Shown: positions 26,171 through 35,579 of the stretch, piece after piece | Numbering within the stretch: the first letter of the stretch is position 1 | How the letters are laid out: the number at the start of each line of letters is the position of its first letter | Assembly (NCBI GenBank): GCA_041399205.1 | Contig: JAWKTK010000004.1 | Span: 124,001-188,000, forward strand | Length of the DNA: 64,000 nt | Reading direction: 5' to 3' | DNA from: JAGQOZ01 sp041399205 | GTDB taxonomy: Bacteria > Planctomycetota > Planctomycetia > Pirellulales > Pirellulaceae | The notes under the pieces: generated by a model | What the model saw: only the letters and a program-made list of their open reading frames with translations | Databases searched by the model: none | What the model was told of the DNA's origin: nothing | Made by a program: the position numbers and the translations under genes

Positions 26171-27544
26171 TTAACCGTCCAGGCGTTTCCAAAGGTCCGA
26201 AAGTCGAGTCGCCAAAGAGCGTTGGTCTTTCACGGTTTCGCGGGAAGCGTCAATGTCTCTGAGGTGGTCACGGAAAGCGCGAATTTTCATGTCGGCGTCG
26301 GTCAAGTCAGGACGTTCTCGCAATTGAACTTCCAATTCGCCGATGCGCCGCACGAGTTCTGCTTTTTGCCGAGAAAACGCGGCTCGCTCTTGTGCCATCT
26401 TCACCTGTTCTTCTCGAATGGCATGTTCCACAATCTGCGTCTGACGCTCAATTGTCGATTGGATCTCGACCGATTCCAGCTTGGTCAACAGGCCATCGCG
26501 TTCTTTCTGTGTGTTGGCCAAGACGTCTTGCACTTTGGACAGCCGTTTTCGCAGATCCAAAATGGTCCGTTCATGAGAATCGAGTGCCTTTTGGGAAACG
26601 GTTTCCGCCAACCGCTGTTCCGCTTCTTGATGCTCAGTCTGGACCTGAGTAAACCTTTGCTGCAGACTTTCCATTTCCGCTTGCCACTCCGCTTGGCGTT
26701 CACCAATCCGCTGCTCAATTTCGCCAACCCAGACTTCGATCTGTGTTCGTTCCTCTTGTTCTGCTCGAGCTGCTTCTTCGGTGAGTTGCAGAAGGTCTTC
26801 CAATTCTCGTTGGCGTTGGTCGCTAACGGCCAATTCGTTGAGTAGTTCGTCAACTCGCTGAGTCAGGCATTGCGCTTCGCCGTCGGTGATGGCGTCCGAT
26901 TCCGATAGATCGAACAAGGTATCCGATCCGCAACTTTCGATCTCGATGAGCCGCGCGTCACGTTCTGCCAATTCGCTTTGCAGCGTTTCGATTTCGGCGC
27001 GAAGAAGATCCAGCGTCTCTTCGGCAATCGTTCCCGTGGCAAATGTCTCACCGTCGTTGGCGTGCGACCGGTGTGTCACGTCCGAATGCACGTTGCGTGG
27101 TGCAAACGATGATTCTGCTGTCTGTGTGCGGTCGAATGAGTGACGGTGCGCATTATCTGGCTGCGGTGGACGATCATCCCATTCGGAAGCACCGTCCGCA
27201 GCGTCTTCATCCATATTGTCTTCGGTCACCGATTCAACGCGAAACGTGATGCGGAACTGGCCAACCGTGAGTGTAGAAGTGAAGCCGAAGCGACATTCTT
27301 GTTCGATGGCATTGTCGTCCACCAAGGTCGGGCTATCGGCTTGCCACGCTTCGACGACCAAGCCATCTTCTTCGACTCGCAAGAAGCAATGCATCGACGA
27401 AATTGAGGCGTCATCCAATTTCCAGCCGCAACTGGCGGACGATCCGATCAGCACGCTGTCGCCAACGGCCAGTTGACGCTGGTCGAACAATTGGCCTCGG
27501 CATTGAGCTTCGGCCACAATCAGTTGGTTTTGTAAGGCGGTCAT
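26171..27544 (-). CDS. FHA-domain protein with a long coiled coil
   Basis: 457 residues from ATG 27544 (MTALQNQLIVAEAQCRGQLF). The first 100 residues form an FHA domain: SVLIGSSASCGWKLDDASIS then SMHCFLRVEEDGLVVEAW, following the 'hGR/GSs ... D--hS--H' pattern, with GS instead of GR. A variable linker is followed by about 250 residues of strong heptad coiled coil (ETLQSELAERDARLIEIE onward). FHA domains read phosphothreonine, so this may dock onto a phosphorylated partner. It starts after the receiver-PATAN gene stops at 27572 and appears to link the signalling part to the GTPase part. Confidence 0.78.
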   Translation of the reverse strand: MTALQNQLIVAEAQCRGQLFDQRQLAVGDSVLIGSSASCGWKLDDASISSMHCFLRVEEDGLVVEAWQADSPTLVDDNAIEQECRFGFTSTLTVGQFRITFRVESVTEDNMDEDAADGASEWDDRPPQPDNAHRHSFDRTQTAESSFAPRNVHSDVTHRSHANDGETFATGTIAEETLDLLRAEIETLQSELAERDARLIEIESCGSDTLFDLSESDAITDGEAQCLTQRVDELLNELAVSDQRQRELEDLLQLTEEAARAEQEERTQIEVWVGEIEQRIGERQAEWQAEMESLQQRFTQVQTEHQEAEQRLAETVSQKALDSHERTILDLRKRLSKVQDVLANTQKERDGLLTKLESVEIQSTIERQTQIVEHAIREEQVKMAQERAAFSRQKAELVRRIGELEVQLRERPDLTDADMKIRAFRDHLRDIDASRETVKDQRSLATRLSDLWKRLDG

Positions 27545-27571
27545 GGGAGGCTCCAGGAAGCATTGCGGCAA

Positions 27572-29074
27572 CTAGACGTGAACGGTTTGATCTTCCAGTA
27601 CGGCAATCAGGCCTTGCTGCTCGAACGGTCGCACGATGGTTTGGTGCAGGAACGGAAGGTCTGCGGCGGTGTTGCCTTCTTCGGTCACGCCAATCCAACG
27701 GATGGACGAATCCGCCACGGCCGCATGTGCTTCGGTCAGAACTTGGCCCGCGTCTTCCGCGTCTAACGCACCGACGACGGCAAACGGGTTTTCTCGTTTC
27801 AGCGATAACAACAACGACAATCGGTCTCGAACTACTCGAAAGTGATATCGTTTGGTTTCTGGAAACGCCGAGCGCAAACGCTGAGACAACGCAGCGTCGG
27901 GTTCGAACATTACAACCATCCGTCGGTCAGATGGCTCCTTGACTTCCACCAAATCAGCCAGCTCGAAGCCATGCAGCGCTGCCGCGGCTTCGTCTTCAGC
28001 CAGGGAGTTTGCCGAGGCAATTTGGTCTAGCGTTTGTGGCTGAGACAACGCAGAAAATAACTTTTGATGTGCCGCCGACAGGCCGGCGCGGTCCAAGTTC
28101 TGTCCACGGATCGCGCGTTTGACATACTGTGCGCTCGCGATAGGTTGCAACGAATTCTGTTGCGCCAAGCAAGCTTCTACCAATAACGCTACCAAGCTGA
28201 TGTCCAGTGGCAGATCTTGATACAGTTTGGGTGGAACAGCGTTGGCTTCGAACTGAAACTCGGTTGCTGTGCGAGTAAAACACCAGTAGACCAACATGGC
28301 GGCTTGGTAACGCAGAAGTTTTTTCAGTAGTCGCGAATCGACCAAGCGATTATTCAACAACTGCACAAGTCCACCAAGTTCCGAGCTGTTTTGGCTGGAC
28401 AGCGTCAGATTCAAAACGGGCGCCAACGTTTGCAGCGAATCGGGCAGTGGTCCTGTTACAAACTCCGTCGGTACAGAATTCGCGGTGACCGCCTGGATGC
28501 GACCGTTGTTGATGAAGATGCGCATGCGCCACGATTTAGCCGTGAATTCAATAGCGCCGGATTTGTGGCCATTGTTCAAGAAGTCCACCACTTCGCGCGC
28601 CGTCAACAAATTGAGTTTGCCGGAAAGTTCCGCTTCGCCCACGGCGTTGATCACTTCCGGAACGGCTTGCCCATGTTCTTGAGAATCCACCACCATCGCA
28701 CCTGTTTCCAATGCGTGACTGACGGTGGACAGCAGTAATTCTTCCGTGTACGGTTTGGGCAGCATGTCAATCACGTTGGGGCAATCTGCATATTCCACGT
28801 ATGCTTGCTTGCGCAAGGTGGAACTGGCGACCACGGGAATGCTGCGCAACACAGGATCGTCCAGCAGTTTCTGGCAGACATCTCGTCCAGTGGTTCCGGG
28901 AAGTTGATGGTCCAGCAAGATCAATTGAGGCTGATGTTGTTGGGCTAGGCTCAAACCTTCTTCGGCGGTGGGGCCACTGATGACGTTATAGCCGGCGTTT
29001 CCCAAACACCTTTCGGCCAAACGCCGAATCGTAGCACTGTCGTCGATAATGAGTATAGTTGCACTGGCGGTCAT
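27572..29074 (-). CDS. Response regulator with PATAN (DUF4388) domain
   Basis: 500 residues from ATG 29074. N-terminal receiver (ILIIDDSATIRRLAERCLGN, with phosphorylatable Asp in LILLDHQLPG, and K-P in MLPKPYTEE). Then a PATAN/DUF4388 domain at about 150-260 (ELSGKLNLLTAREVVDFLNNG, EFTAKSWRMRIFINNGRIQA). Further helical repeats follow, then a degenerate receiver-like end (RMVVMFEPDAALSQRLRS...IVRPFEQ). Such receiver-PATAN proteins, of the PatA/PilG type, are outputs of type-IV-pilus and gliding chemosensory systems. Stop 27 bases ahead of the FHA start. Confidence 0.82.
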   Translation of the reverse strand: MTASATILIIDDSATIRRLAERCLGNAGYNVISGPTAEEGLSLAQQHQPQLILLDHQLPGTTGRDVCQKLLDDPVLRSIPVVASSTLRKQAYVEYADCPNVIDMLPKPYTEELLLSTVSHALETGAMVVDSQEHGQAVPEVINAVGEAELSGKLNLLTAREVVDFLNNGHKSGAIEFTAKSWRMRIFINNGRIQAVTANSVPTEFVTGPLPDSLQTLAPVLNLTLSSQNSSELGGLVQLLNNRLVDSRLLKKLLRYQAAMLVYWCFTRTATEFQFEANAVPPKLYQDLPLDISLVALLVEACLAQQNSLQPIASAQYVKRAIRGQNLDRAGLSAAHQKLFSALSQPQTLDQIASANSLAEDEAAAALHGFELADLVEVKEPSDRRMVVMFEPDAALSQRLRSAFPETKRYHFRVVRDRLSLLLSLKRENPFAVVGALDAEDAGQVLTEAHAAVADSSIRWIGVTEEGNTAADLPFLHQTIVRPFEQQGLIAVLEDQTVHV

Positions 29075-29098
29075 GGCGACTTTCCTAGCTTCATTCGA

Positions 29099-31849
29099 TT
29101 AAACGGTTACGCTTAGTTGCGCCTGAATGGCGGTCATAATGGTTTCTTCCCGAACAGGCTTCACGATGTAGCCTTCGGCCTTGAGTACTTCGGCAGTTCT
29201 TTGGCTCTCCTTGTCGCCCCGGCTGGTGACAAACACGACGGGAATGTGCGAATCGGTTTCCAGTAAACGCAATTGCCGGAGCAACTCGAAGCCGTTCATA
29301 TGCGGCATTTCCACGTCGGAAAAAATCATGTCGTAGTGTTCCGATTTCACTCGGTCCAGCGCCTCCTTGCCGTCGGCCGCCAGATCGGTTTCGAACCCGT
29401 TACGCTTCAAGATATTTGCGATAGCTCGTCGCGTTGTGAACGAATCATCCACCACCAAGACACGCGGCTTGGATTCGACGGTGCCGGTGTCGGTGTACGT
29501 TGTCTCTGGCATGATCGTTTCGTTTCGCTCGGTAATGGTTTCCATCAAACCATTGGGATCCAGTAAAACCATGATGGTGCCGGAACCAGCCAAGGTGACG
29601 CCGGAAAAGAGTCGCTGGCCTGTCAGGAAATAGGGCAGGGGACGAGTCACTACTTCTTCCGGACCGATGATTTCATCAACGTACAGCCGAACATGGCAAG
29701 TGGATGATTGCTGAGCGCCGTAGACAGGTTGTCTCAGACGATTGTCTCGACTGACTTGCACCAAAATGGAAGGACGATCGCCGGTCGACTCTTCGGCGCG
29801 AAGCCCCAGCAGTCCTCGCATGTCACAACTGCTCAGGCATTCGGCAGGATCGTCGCTTTCCCAGCCGGACGCGGCACCATCGTCGATACCCGTTCCGCGA
29901 ATAAACTGAGTGGCAATGGCAAACTGCTGCTGTCCTACTCGGAATACCATGGCATGTTCAATGACCGACTGTCGCGGAATTTGAATGCGCACCACGGTCC
30001 CTTGCCCAGCGCTGACGTGACGTCAACCCAACCTTGGAGTCGTTCCAGGGTGGCTGCCACAACGTCCATGCCAACACCTCGTCCGGAGATTTCGTTGACG
30101 CTGCTGCGAGTCGAAAAGCCGGGATGAAAGATCAAGCGAGAAAGTTCTTCGTGCGTCGCCGGCCGATTACTCGGCAACAAGCCTCGCTCTTGTCCTCGAC
30201 GCCGCAGCGCGTCATAGTCCAAGCCGCGTCCGTCGTCTCGAATCTCCAATACAAACAAATTCGAGCTGGCGGACGCCGATAGAGTCAACGTTCCCGTGGG
30301 CGATTTGCCGACCGATTCTCGGTCTTTGGGCAATTCGATCCCGTGGCTTACCGCGTTGCGAACAATATGCAGTAGCGGGTCAAATAACTGTTCTTGGACC
30401 GAGCGTTCCAGGCCCAAATGCTGGCCTCGAACCTCCATCCTGACTTGCTTGTTTTCAACGCGCGCCGCTTCACGCAGCGTTCGCTGCACTCGTTGAAACA
30501 GCCCGTTGATCGGCATGCGGCGTAGTTCCATCAGTTCTTGGCGGAACTGGCCAATGAAACGAGACAATGCCGCGTTTTCTTCAGCGACAGGTTCGTACAA
30601 TTCGCGGAGGTTTTGACCGAGTTCCAACAAGTCCGTGGCCACTTCCGTTAGCGAATTGATGCCAGCGGCGGTGCGAGCAAAATTGTTTTGGTCGCCGCTG
30701 TTGGCGATCATTTCCGAAGTCACGTTTTCGCCGTAAGTGCGAAGCCGAGTGACGCAGCGGACCAATTCATCATTCACCTGCCGGAGCGAATCGACTCGCG
30801 AATCGCGGCGGTTTCGCAACATCACCAATTCGGCCAGCAAATCCAGAAGGCGGTCCAACTGCGACGATTTTACTCGAATGGAATCGGGCGTCGCGTCACC
30901 CGTGTCTTCGACGTTGTAGCTGCGAACTTCAGGTACGTCCGCTTCGCGTGTTGCTTCGTCCACCAGCAGTTTCAGTTGTTCTCGAACGGCGTCGACACAC
31001 GCCAACACCACGTCGACACCGACATCGCGACCATTGGTCAACGAATCTTCCACTTGATGAAAGTACGTGGCAAATTCGTCTAGTCCAACCGTTGCCGACG
31101 CGCCTTTCAGCGTGTGTAGTTCGCGACAAATGGACTGGATCGTCCGGTGATCGCTGGGGTTTTGTTCAAACGACAATATGGCTTGTTCGATGCCGGTTAA
31201 GCACCGTATGGCGTCGTCGGCGTACGCTTCGCGAGTTTCCGCGTCCATGACAAACGGTTTTGGTTCGGGCGCAACCAGCGGTTGATCGGCCGTCGTATCG
31301 GCGAACCCTTCACCTGCCCGGAATGACGGTTCTTCGGAGCGAACATCTGTAGACGCGTGCTCTGCAGCGGGCATCAACAGCCGGTGTACCAAGCGAATTG
31401 AGTATGAGCGCCAATTCGTCACTGGAGGGCATCGGCGCGGATTCCTCTGTCGCTTCGTCGACCGGTTTGTCATTCCAGTCGTCGATATCGTCGTCCAGCA
31501 GCGACAGTTGGTCTCGCCACCGATCTGTCAAACCTTGAGCGTTTTCTGTCTGATTGGGAATGTCGCCTTCACGGCAAAAATGTGCCAGCGATTCCAAGCT
31601 GGTGCGGATGCTGTCAATCAGCTGCCGAGCATCATCTCGGGTACCGTCGATTTCCCAAAGCGCCTGACCAACAGGACCGAGTGCGGTGAGGAGTCTTGCC
31701 AATTCGGCGACGTCGTGGCGTTCCACATCATTCGCAATGTCGCGAACGGTGCGCATTTTGTCACCAAAGTCATCCGGCCACGGTTGGTCCGCAGCCAAGT
31801 GATTTAGGCGTTCGAGTAGTTGCCAGATTTGGTCCGCGATTTCGCTCAC
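29099..31849 (-). pseudogene. cheA: CheA histidine kinase with C-terminal CheW-like and receiver domains, broken by two frameshifts
   Basis: Three open frames join into one protein of about 917 residues. GTG start 31849 with GGAG 8 bases upstream (SEIADQIWQLLERLNHLA). A frame change near 31360-31420 (ALILNSLG / RLLMPAAEHAS) leads to an Hpt domain with ICRELHTLKGASATVGL (phospho-His), a dimer helix pair, and the HATPase: LLHIVRNAVSHGIELP (N-box), LEIRDDGRGLD (G1) and SGRGVGMDVVAATL (G2). After SALGKG a second break near 30004 (one base missing in GGGACCGTGG) leads to TVVRIQIPRQSVIEHAMVF, the usual start of the CheW-like domain, then a receiver (VLVVDDSFTTRR, IFSDVEMPHMNG, KPVREE). The small-domain motifs are intact, so sequence error is a serious alternative to decay. 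Confidence 0.8.
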
Positions 31850-31862
31850 CGAAGTATCTCCT

Positions 31863-33266
31863 TTATTCCGCAGCTACCGCGGGCTCGAAGGATTGGACCT
31901 GCAGGTCATGATCACTGTCTTCCAGATGTTCATTCGAACTCAGACTGTGTGTAGATTCTGATTGCGTCACACGCACGTCATAGCCCGCGTCCTCGTAACG
32001 CAATGGATTGAGCGCTTGGCCAATTTGCCGAGCGAACCCGGACAGCGAATTGGTGGCCCAGGCCACGGCTTCCGCACGACCTCGTTCTTGTTTGGACGAC
32101 GTGGAAATCCGCTCCACCGAAGTGATCAAGTCGCGTGCTAAGCGAACTTGATTGGATGCGGATTGACCAATGTCAGACAGGATACCCGCCACGGACTTGG
32201 AGCTATCTGTCATGCGTCGGACAATTTCGTTTGTGCGTTCCAGTAGCGTCTGTTCTTCATCTAACTCCTGACGCTGTGTGGACAAGACTTTGATAGACGA
32301 GCTGGTTTCCATTTGAATCGATTCGACCAGGCTGGTGACTTCTCGGGATGCGCGAGCGGCTTGTTCGGCCAATTTGCGAACCTCTTCTGCCACGACGGTG
32401 AAGCCTCGTCCCGATTCGCCGGTGCGCACGGATTCAATGGAAACGTTTAGGGCCAGCATGTCGGTTCGAGAAGAAATTTCGCCGATGGTATGAGCGATAT
32501 TGGCGATTTCTCGCGATTGATCGCCTAGTGTTCTGAGCTTAGATTCACTGGCTTCAATGTAGGAACGCTGTCGCTGGACAACGCTCTTTAGGCTTTCAAT
32601 GCGTTCAAAAGCGGCGTCTGATTCGCTGGACGAACCTTGCTGTTGTTCTCGGTGAAGTTCCACTTGTCGCAAGATGGCATCGATATAGTTGGACAGCTGA
32701 TCCACGTACGTGGTTGCCTTGCTGACGGCGTCTGTCCGAATTTCCGAACTGCCCGAAATCTCTTTGGTGGATTGATGGATTTCCGCCGTGGTCTCCAAGA
32801 TCTGGCGAATGGCACCGTCTGCGTCGTCAGCAATTCCGGCCAGTAACGCTCGCAATTGTTCCGCGCCGTGGCCTCGTTGGCCGGCCAATTCGTTAATGCG
32901 CCGACGATCCATTCGCCGCACCACCGCGTCCAGCATCTGTGCTTGTTCGCGACTACGTTTGGCCGCACTGGTCCAACGCTGCACGCACTCGCGCAGATGA
33001 TTCAGCAGCGTATCAAATTCGTCGATACCGGTTAGGGAAACCTGAGTTGTAGGGTCGACCGTGACCGCTTGGTCCAGGCGACTGATGGCGGTGACCAAGC
33101 GACGAGCAATCAACCAGCTCAGCCCGCCGATTAATATGACGGCCACTGTGATTGCCGCGCCGACGATCCCGAATTGGGCGTTCGTCCACCAACAAGTTGC
33201 AACGCCAACTGCGCCGATGGCGGCTGCTATGAAGTGCGTTAGCAGTGAAAGTCGTATCAATCTCAA
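31863..33266 (-). CDS. Methyl-accepting chemotaxis protein without an external sensor domain
   Basis: 467 residues. TTG start at 33266 with AAAGGAG just upstream. Two membrane segments close together (about 7-27 and 33-53) with only a few residues between them, so there is no periplasmic ligand domain. A HAMP-like stretch (ISRLDQAVTVDPTTQVS) follows, then a long helical region and the signalling hairpin (IANIAHTIGEISSRTDMLAL, VVAEEVRKLAEQAA). The input is therefore likely cytoplasmic or by protein contact. No cheR or cheB appears in the operon. Confidence 0.88.
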   Translation of the reverse strand: MRLIRLSLLTHFIAAAIGAVGVATCWWTNAQFGIVGAAITVAVILIGGLSWLIARRLVTAISRLDQAVTVDPTTQVSLTGIDEFDTLLNHLRECVQRWTSAAKRSREQAQMLDAVVRRMDRRRINELAGQRGHGAEQLRALLAGIADDADGAIRQILETTAEIHQSTKEISGSSEIRTDAVSKATTYVDQLSNYIDAILRQVELHREQQQGSSSESDAAFERIESLKSVVQRQRSYIEASESKLRTLGDQSREIANIAHTIGEISSRTDMLALNVSIESVRTGESGRGFTVVAEEVRKLAEQAARASREVTSLVESIQMETSSSIKVLSTQRQELDEEQTLLERTNEIVRRMTDSSKSVAGILSDIGQSASNQVRLARDLITSVERISTSSKQERGRAEAVAWATNSLSGFARQIGQALNPLRYEDAGYDVRVTQSESTHSLSSNEHLEDSDHDLQVQSFEPAVAAE

Positions 33267-33284
33267 GGGTCGCTCCTTTGGGAA

Positions 33285-33749
33285 CTAGGCTACGTTGATG
33301 CGTTTCCAGTGGGATCGCAGTTGTCGTTCGAAATGCTGCAGCAACGTGTTGTTGTCCAGTACGCGAATGATTTCGTGTTCGTGCGAGGCGGTGCCCATGA
33401 CGGCGGCGGACAGACCACTTCCATCGGCACCGACGGAATTGAGCGAGACTTCCAGCTGCGCAAGTCCAAGCACGTTTTCGACCAACAAGCCCCACGGACC
33501 GGTTGGCGAAAACATTACCATCATTTGTTTTTCGCGAATGTCGTTGTTGCGTCGGTCGGAATGAACCACCGGCAAGAATTCGTTGCGAACGTGACACAGT
33601 CCGGCTAGTAATGGATCCGACAAGGGAATAGGAGTGATATTGGGAACCGGCATCACCTCACGCACGGAGGTTGCCAGGACGGCGAACGCTTCCCGGTTTC
33701 TGGTGCGAAAAAGGCAATATTGGTCGCATGCGGATACTTCGTTTACCAT
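33285..33749 (-). CDS. CheW-like coupling protein
   Basis: 154 residues from ATG 33749. CheW fold: CLFRTRNREAFAVLATSVRE followed by VMPVPNITPIPLSDPLLAGL, the GLLVENVLGLAQLE strand, and ASHEHEIIRVLDNNTLLQHF. Couples the membrane receptor to the kinase. Located between the receptor and a coiled-coil protein with spacers of 18 and 9 bases. Confidence 0.82.
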   Translation of the reverse strand: MVNEVSACDQYCLFRTRNREAFAVLATSVREVMPVPNITPIPLSDPLLAGLCHVRNEFLPVVHSDRRNNDIREKQMMVMFSPTGPWGLLVENVLGLAQLEVSLNSVGADGSGLSAAVMGTASHEHEIIRVLDNNTLLQHFERQLRSHWKRINVA

Positions 33750-33758
33750 GTTTCCACC

Positions 33759-34151
33759 TTATGCGTTGCGAAACATCTGGCCTAATCGCTCTTTCAGATC
33801 ACGCAGTCGTTGCTCTTCGGAGTCGACGACTGATTCCGTCTTAGTGGCGAATGTCGGTTCGGCGGTGATACGGGACCGTTCGGCGGAACGTTGGCGTTCG
33901 ACAAATGGTTCTGGTGGCAGCGAATCGGGCGAATCGTCGTTGGGTGTCGTTAGGACATCATTCGAGACGCGATGATTGGCGGCCGTTTCCGCAGCAATCG
34001 GAGCGGCAGATCGCGAGGGTGCGTTTGATGGCACCAGTAGTTCGTTTAACGTATTCAGTTCGTGACGAAAACGCATCATAAAGTCCTGCAGTTCTTGACG
34101 CAGTTCGTGCAGTTCGTCCTGCAACTCGACATGGTTGGGTGCGTCGTGCAT
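33759..34151 (-). CDS. Coiled-coil hypothetical protein of the chemosensory operon
   Basis: 130 residues from ATG 34151 (MHDAPNHVELQDELHELRQE). An N-terminal helix (heptads to about residue 40) is followed by a proline/serine/threonine-rich linker and a C-terminal helix (SEEQRLRDLKERLGQMF). No family recognised. The helix-linker-helix shape suggests an adaptor that bridges receptor arrays or the receiver protein next to it. Confidence 0.62.
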   Translation of the reverse strand: MHDAPNHVELQDELHELRQELQDFMMRFRHELNTLNELLVPSNAPSRSAAPIAAETAANHRVSNDVLTTPNDDSPDSLPPEPFVERQRSAERSRITAEPTFATKTESVVDSEEQRLRDLKERLGQMFRNA

Positions 34152-34157
34152 CTTGAT

Positions 34158-34547
34158 TTACCCTGACGGCATTCCTGCGGACTGTTGGAGTTTCGACCAA
34201 ACCATGGTCACCAAATCTTCTCGTCGAACTGGTTTGCGAAGGTACGTTCCCGAAGAAATGCCCAGTCCCTCTAAGTCCTCGGGCTCCATGGCCGTCAAGA
34301 AGACAACTGGCAAGCTGGCGAATGGTTCGCCCAGATTTTTCAGTTCGTCACAAAATGCAAACCCGTCCATTTCGGGCATGTTGATGTCGCAGATCACCAA
34401 GTCCGGGCAGTTGGATTGGATCTGACTCAACGCGTCTCGGCCCGCCGTTGCCACGTCAACGTCGTAACCAATTGAGACAAGATTCTTTTTGACCATGCGG
34501 CCTACGACGACACTGTCGTCCAAGACCAATATTTTTGCGTTTCCCAT
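34158..34547 (-). CDS. Single-domain response regulator (CheY-like)
   Basis: 129 residues from ATG 34547 (MGNAKILVLDDSVVVGRMVK). Receiver landmarks: acidic pocket DDS, phospho-Asp in LVICDINMPEMDGFAF, conserved T in VVFLTAMEP and the lysine in YLRKPVRRE. The first gene of the operon; a longer in-frame start (34583) exists but adds non-receiver residues. Probable output or adaptor regulator of the CheA pathway. Confidence 0.85.
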   Translation of the reverse strand: MGNAKILVLDDSVVVGRMVKKNLVSIGYDVDVATAGRDALSQIQSNCPDLVICDINMPEMDGFAFCDELKNLGEPFASLPVVFLTAMEPEDLEGLGISSGTYLRKPVRREDLVTMVWSKLQQSAGMPSG

Positions 34548-34790
34548 TTTCTCGCCATCCAAAATATTCAGGTGCGAACCCACTTTCCGACAGGACGTCC
34601 GGTAACGAGTTCATTGCAAACTATAGGTCAGAAACGTCGGGTTTGACGGACGAATGATCTTGACCACTGTGTGACGAGGTGTTTCGGGTTCATCGCCAAA
34701 GCAGGTGTTGCGTCTGAGCGACAAGAAGCGATCGTCGGGCAGTAAATCCCGAATAATACGCAAGTTGCGAAAGCAACGACCGAGCAGATC

Positions 34791-35579
34791 TTACAGGTGC
34801 CGCATTGTCCAGCGCGACAATAATTTGTCACTGAACAAGCCCGTCAGAACAAACAGGCAAACACCCAGTAAGGTGGATAGGATGACAACGGCAAACAGGC
34901 GGTCGGTTCGGTTCATTTCGACGGCTTCGCGGATCAGGTATCCCAGTCCGCGACCTCGGCCACCGTATCCGACAAAGAATTCGCCCACAATCGCACCGAT
35001 GACCGCCATCCCGCTGGAAATGCGCACTCCGGTGACCAGATGGGCCAAAGCGAACGGAAATTGCAGCTTGTAAAATCGTTGCCAGCGATTAGCACCGTAC
35101 ATTGTGAACAAGTCCAGCAAGCTGCTGGGAATGGATGTCATGCCGACCGTCACATTCGTCACAATCGGAAATAGGCTCAGGACAAAGGCCACGGCAATCA
35201 CACTTTGAATGCCTTGTCCCAGCCACAGCACCAGCAGCGGAGCAATGGCAACGATGGGCACCGTCTGCAGAAAAATGGCATACGGATAGAACGCGCGACG
35301 AACCGCGATCGACTGCGCAAAGACCACTCCAATGATCGTCCCCAGGAATGTGCCACCCAAAAGTCCGCAGATGGCTGCTTGCGAAGTGAGCCAAAATCCG
35401 GTGCCCAAGACAGATCGTTCTGACCATAACGTCGCGGCGACCACTGACGGCGATGGTACCAAATAGGGACGAATGTCACCCAGCCTTACCGCCAAATCCC
35501 AGAGAGTTACCAGCGCCACGGCCGCCAGCAGCGGAGGCAGCCAGATGTCGCGACGTTTGACAAAATGGGATAACGTCAC
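34791..35579 (-). CDS. ABC transporter permease (SsuC/TauC-like)
   Basis: 262 residues from GTG 35579, which overlaps the ATPase stop (GTGA). Six hydrophobic segments and the EAA-type loop VTVGMTSIPSSLLDLFTMYG...LVTGVRISSGMAVIGAIVGE fit the nitrate/sulfonate/taurine/thiamine-precursor permease family. In-frame sequence upstream of the GTG looks non-coding. No periplasmic binding protein gene lies in this operon, so the substrate is unknown; the bioB neighbour hints at a vitamin or vitamin precursor. Confidence 0.8.
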   Translation of the reverse strand: MTLSHFVKRRDIWLPPLLAAVALVTLWDLAVRLGDIRPYLVPSPSVVAATLWSERSVLGTGFWLTSQAAICGLLGGTFLGTIIGVVFAQSIAVRRAFYPYAIFLQTVPIVAIAPLLVLWLGQGIQSVIAVAFVLSLFPIVTNVTVGMTSIPSSLLDLFTMYGANRWQRFYKLQFPFALAHLVTGVRISSGMAVIGAIVGEFFVGYGGRGRGLGYLIREAVEMNRTDRLFAVVILSTLLGVCLFVLTGLFSDKLLSRWTMRHL

